NCBI GenBank assembly: GCA_020853405.1
Contig: JADYYZ010000272.1
Coordinates: forward strand, 1-7,887
Reading direction: 5' to 3'
DNA length: 7,887 nt
From: Acetobacteraceae bacterium
GTDB taxonomy: Bacteria; Pseudomonadota; Alphaproteobacteria; Acetobacterales; Acetobacteraceae
Position 1 is the stretch's first letter, and each line of letters starts with the position of its first letter. Below, piece after piece: positions 5,824 through 7,887 of this stretch. The notes under the pieces were generated by a model. That model did no database searches, was not told the origin of the DNA, and saw only the letters and a list, made by a program, of their open reading frames with translations. The translations under genes were made by a program, and so were the position numbers.

Positions 5824-7032
5824 ATGCGCAGCCTGATCCGCGAGAACCGCGACACCCGCGTCGACTTCTTCCGCGGCTACGCGCTGTTCTGCATCTTCAT
5901 CGACCACATCCCCGACCACGGCTTCTGGATCTTCACCATCCAGGTCCTCGGTCCCTCCGACGCCACCGAAACCTTCATCTTCCTGGCCGGTTACGCCGCC
6001 GCCATCGCCTATGGGCGGCAATATCAGCGCAATGGCTGGGCCTATGCTGCGACCTCGGTCGGAATGCGCGCCTGGACCCTCTATGTCGCGCACATCTTCA
6101 TGTTCGTCGCCTTCATCGCCCAGGTCAGCTGGAGTGCCGCGCGGTTCGACAACCCCGCCTATCTGGACGAGACCCGGGTCGCCGAATTCCTGCACGAGCC
6201 CTACCTCGCGGTGCTGGATGCGCTGGCGCTGCGCTTCCAGCCCGCCTTCATGGACATCCTGCCGCTCTATATCGTCACGCTGGTCGGGTTTGCGCTGCTG
6301 CTGCCGCTGCTGGCCCGGCCATGGCTGATGCTGGGCGTCTCGGGCGCGCTCTATCTTTTCGTCCGGCTCAGCGGCTTCAACCTGCCGACCACCACCGGTG
6401 CCTGGTTCTTCAATCCGCTCGCCTGGCAGTTCCTGTTCGTGATCGGTGCCGTGGTCTCGCAGCTCGGCGTCGCGGGGCGCGAGCGCTGGTTCGGCGGCCG
6501 CTGGTATCTGACCGCCGGCGCCATCCTGATTACGATCGCCGGCCTCCTTCTCAGCACCGCCTGGCGCCTGCCGGGGCTGGCCGAGGCGTTGCCCCCGCCG
6601 TGGGCGGAACGGATCAATGTCGGGATCGACAAGGCGGGCCTGCATCCGGTGCGGCTGCTGCACTTCCTCGCCCTCGCCTACCTGGCCAGCCGGCTGATCC
6701 CGCGCGACAGCCGCTTCGCGCTCGCCTGGCCGGCGCAGCCCTTCACGCTGTGCGGCCAGCACGGGCTGATGGTGTTCGCGCTTGGCGTGTTCCTGTCGTT
6801 CGTCGGCCGCCTGGTGATGCAGGAGATCGATGCCTCGCTGTGGACGCAGGTCGCGCTTGCGCTCGCGGGCTGGGGCGTCTGCACGGCGTTTGCCGCGGCC
6901 AGCGCCTGGTACGACCGGGCCGGCGGCCGCCCGGCGCGGGCAGCACCCGGCCCAGCCCTCCCGGCCGACGGCACGGCGCAGCCGGCGGCAGCCTTGGCGA
7001 AACCGCAACCTGCTGATAGCAACGTGCCATGA
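5824..7032 (+). CDS. opgC: OpgC family integral-membrane acyltransferase-like protein
   Basis: A 402-residue polytopic membrane protein with roughly ten hydrophobic segments. It opens with RDTRVDFFRGYALFCIFIDH (10-28, continuing IP), the signature start of OpgC proteins, followed by DATETFIFLAGYAAA (46-60), AFMDILPLYIVTLVG (141-155), and FNPLAWQFLFVIGAV (196-210), all family hallmarks. OpgC belongs to the acyltransferase-3-like membrane families; characterised members add succinyl groups to osmoregulated periplasmic glucans. No glucan synthase genes (opgG/opgH) are visible, so the acceptor could be another glycan. The last about 35 residues (from 366) are a Pro/Ala-rich, probably disordered cytosolic or periplasmic tail. 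ATG 5824 is chosen because the family motif begins shortly after it; the purine site (AGGTCAGGA, 5801-5809) is 14 bases away, rather far. Its TGA overlaps the ATG of the SGNH gene by four bases (ATGA). Confidence 0.88.
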   Translation: MRSLIRENRDTRVDFFRGYALFCIFIDHIPDHGFWIFTIQVLGPSDATETFIFLAGYAAAIAYGRQYQRNGWAYAATSVGMRAWTLYVAHIFMFVAFIAQVSWSAARFDNPAYLDETRVAEFLHEPYLAVLDALALRFQPAFMDILPLYIVTLVGFALLLPLLARPWLMLGVSGALYLFVRLSGFNLPTTTGAWFFNPLAWQFLFVIGAVVSQLGVAGRERWFGGRWYLTAGAILITIAGLLLSTAWRLPGLAEALPPPWAERINVGIDKAGLHPVRLLHFLALAYLASRLIPRDSRFALAWPAQPFTLCGQHGLMVFALGVFLSFVGRLVMQEIDASLWTQVALALAGWGVCTAFAAASAWYDRAGGRPARAAPGPALPADGTAQPAAALAKPQPADSNVP

Positions 7033-7781
7033 GCGTTGCGCGGCATGGTTTCGCGGCGCTTCTTGCCGCCCTGGTCGTGCTGGCCGCGCCGGCGGCACGC
7101 GCCGCCGATGTCTGCGACGCGCCCGCCGAGCTTCTGGGGCCGATCGAGCCGCTGCGCCACGCCGCCCACGCGATCGCCCAGCGCAGGGCCTTGCGCGTGC
7201 TCGTCATCGGGTCGGCATCGTCGACCCAGGGTGGCACCTCCGGCCCGCAGACCGCCTACCCCCAGCAGCTGAAGATCGCGCTCGGCGCCAAGCTGGCGGA
7301 GACCGAGATCGTCCTGCAGACCCGTGGCGGACGCGGCCTCTCGGCCGCCGATCTCGCCGGGCTGCTGGATGCCGCGCTGCCCGAGTTCCACCCCGACCTG
7401 GTGATCTGGCAGACCGGCACGGTCGATGCCGTGAACGGGGTCGACCCCGACGAGTTCGCCCAGGTGCTGCGCACCGGCGCCGACCGGGCCCAGGCCGCCG
7501 GCGCCGACCTGCTGCTGATGGATCCGCAATTCAGCCGGATGGCGCGGGCCACCCTGAACTACACACCCTACCGCCAGGCGATGGAGGCGGTGGCCAATGC
7601 GACAGACGCCATGCTGCTGCGCCGCTACGAGCTGATGAAGCACTGGGTCGAGTCCGGCCAGATCGACCCCGAGCGCTCGCCGCGGCGGGACTGGCCGAAA
7701 GTTGCCGATACGCTGCATGCCTGCCTCGGCAGGGCAATCGCGGCGGTCATCATCAAGGGCGTGCGCGAGGCAGAGCGCTAG
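7029..7781 (+). CDS. Secreted SGNH/GDSL-type hydrolase or acyl-transfer partner of OpgC
   Basis: A 250-residue protein with a signal peptide: ARHGF, hydrophobic AALLAALVVLAAPAA, and an AxA-type cleavage site near residues 23-26, so the mature protein is periplasmic. SGNH blocks are partly conserved: block I VLVIGSASSTQGG (57-69) with Ser64 the likely nucleophile by alignment on the following S-T; block III reads WQTGTVDA (127-134), with Val132 where the usual G-x-N-D has Asn; block V DTLH (227-230) supplies the expected Asp and His. The segment RYELMKHWVESGQ (199-211) is typical of an alphaproteobacterial SGNH group. It overlaps opgC by ATGA, which implies translational coupling and a shared job. 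It may act as an esterase on acylated glycan or complete acyl transfer to it; which is unresolved. Confidence 0.82.
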   Translation: MSVARHGFAALLAALVVLAAPAARAADVCDAPAELLGPIEPLRHAAHAIAQRRALRVLVIGSASSTQGGTSGPQTAYPQQLKIALGAKLAETEIVLQTRGGRGLSAADLAGLLDAALPEFHPDLVIWQTGTVDAVNGVDPDEFAQVLRTGADRAQAAGADLLLMDPQFSRMARATLNYTPYRQAMEAVANATDAMLLRRYELMKHWVESGQIDPERSPRRDWPKVADTLHACLGRAIAAVIIKGVREAER

Positions 7782-7796
7782 CCCGGGCCGCGTTGC

Positions 7797-7815
7797 CGCC
7801 CTGGTGGCCAGGGTG
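7797..7815 (+). terminator. Hairpin after the opgC-SGNH unit
   Basis: CCCTGG, loop TGG, CCAGGG (7799-7813), extended by a G-T and a C-G pair, begins 15 bases after the SGNH stop. No T run follows, so it may be a mRNA 3' stabiliser or Rho-dependent region rather than an intrinsic terminator. Confidence 0.35.
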
Positions 7816-7825
7816 CGCCGGGCGG

Positions 7826-7834
7826 TGCTAGACA
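7826..7834 (+). promoter_or_regulatory. Candidate extended -10 (TGCTAGACA) for a gene beyond the window
   Basis: TG-C-TAGACA resembles an extended -10 element and closely mirrors the CTAGACT before the ArsR gene. No -35 was recognised and the downstream gene is outside the window. A frame open from GTG 7825 to the window end is too short to call. Confidence 0.25.
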
Positions 7835-7887
7835 GCCCGCGCGATCCGACCTCCGCCGGTGATTTCGTGAACCTTGCCCTGAGACCC

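Noticed and set aside
5530..7098. Minus-strand open frame of over 500 codons opposite opgC
   Set aside because: Polar, Gly/Asp/Gln-rich antisense product; opgC on the plus strand has the family motifs and membrane segments.
6678..7831. Long open frames in other frames over the end of opgC and the SGNH gene, on both strands
   Set aside because: Expected in GC-rich DNA; compositions are Arg/Ala-rich and lack signal peptide or SGNH motifs, unlike the called gene.

Overview
The window comes from a very GC-rich bacterial chromosome with strongly G/C-biased third codon positions. The gene families (OpgC, a Rieske/FAD oxidoreductase, an ArsR regulator opposite a small monooxygenase-fold protein, DUF488) suggest an alphaproteobacterium, perhaps Rhodospirillales/Acetobacteraceae. 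That placement is inferred from style only; no marker gene is present.

Layout from left to right. (a) 1-701, minus strand: a two-gene unit, a DUF2945 (Hva1/Tudor-like) protein followed by a DUF488 protein that runs off the left edge; stop and start share one base. (b) 702-920: a divergent spacer. (c) 921-2444, plus: a Rieske [2Fe-2S] plus FAD/NAD(P)H oxidoreductase fusion resembling AIFM3/AIFL. (d) 2478-3932, minus: an alpha/beta hydrolase with an N-terminal membrane anchor, convergent with (c). (e) 4050-4724, minus: an ArsR-type regulator, divergent from (f) 4809-5147, plus: an antibiotic-biosynthesis-monooxygenase (ABM) fold protein. (g) 5148-5823: a gene-poor stretch holding a frameshifted, truncated remnant of a Cas3 HD-nuclease N terminus on the minus strand, plus a perfect 8-bp hairpin. 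(h) 5824-7781, plus: opgC, overlapping by 4 bases a secreted SGNH/GDSL-family protein. (i) 7782-7887: a hairpin, then a possible promoter for the next gene.

The genes do not form a single pathway. The most coherent unit is opgC-SGNH: an integral-membrane acyltransferase-like protein coupled to a periplasmic SGNH protein, resembling known membrane-acyltransferase/SGNH partnerships that decorate extracytoplasmic glycans. The regulator-monooxygenase pair looks like a self-contained divergent regulatory unit, possibly with a leaderless regulator mRNA. The most unexpected element is the Cas3 remnant, which points to a lost type I CRISPR-Cas locus at 5148-5823; no CRISPR array and no other cas gene is visible.
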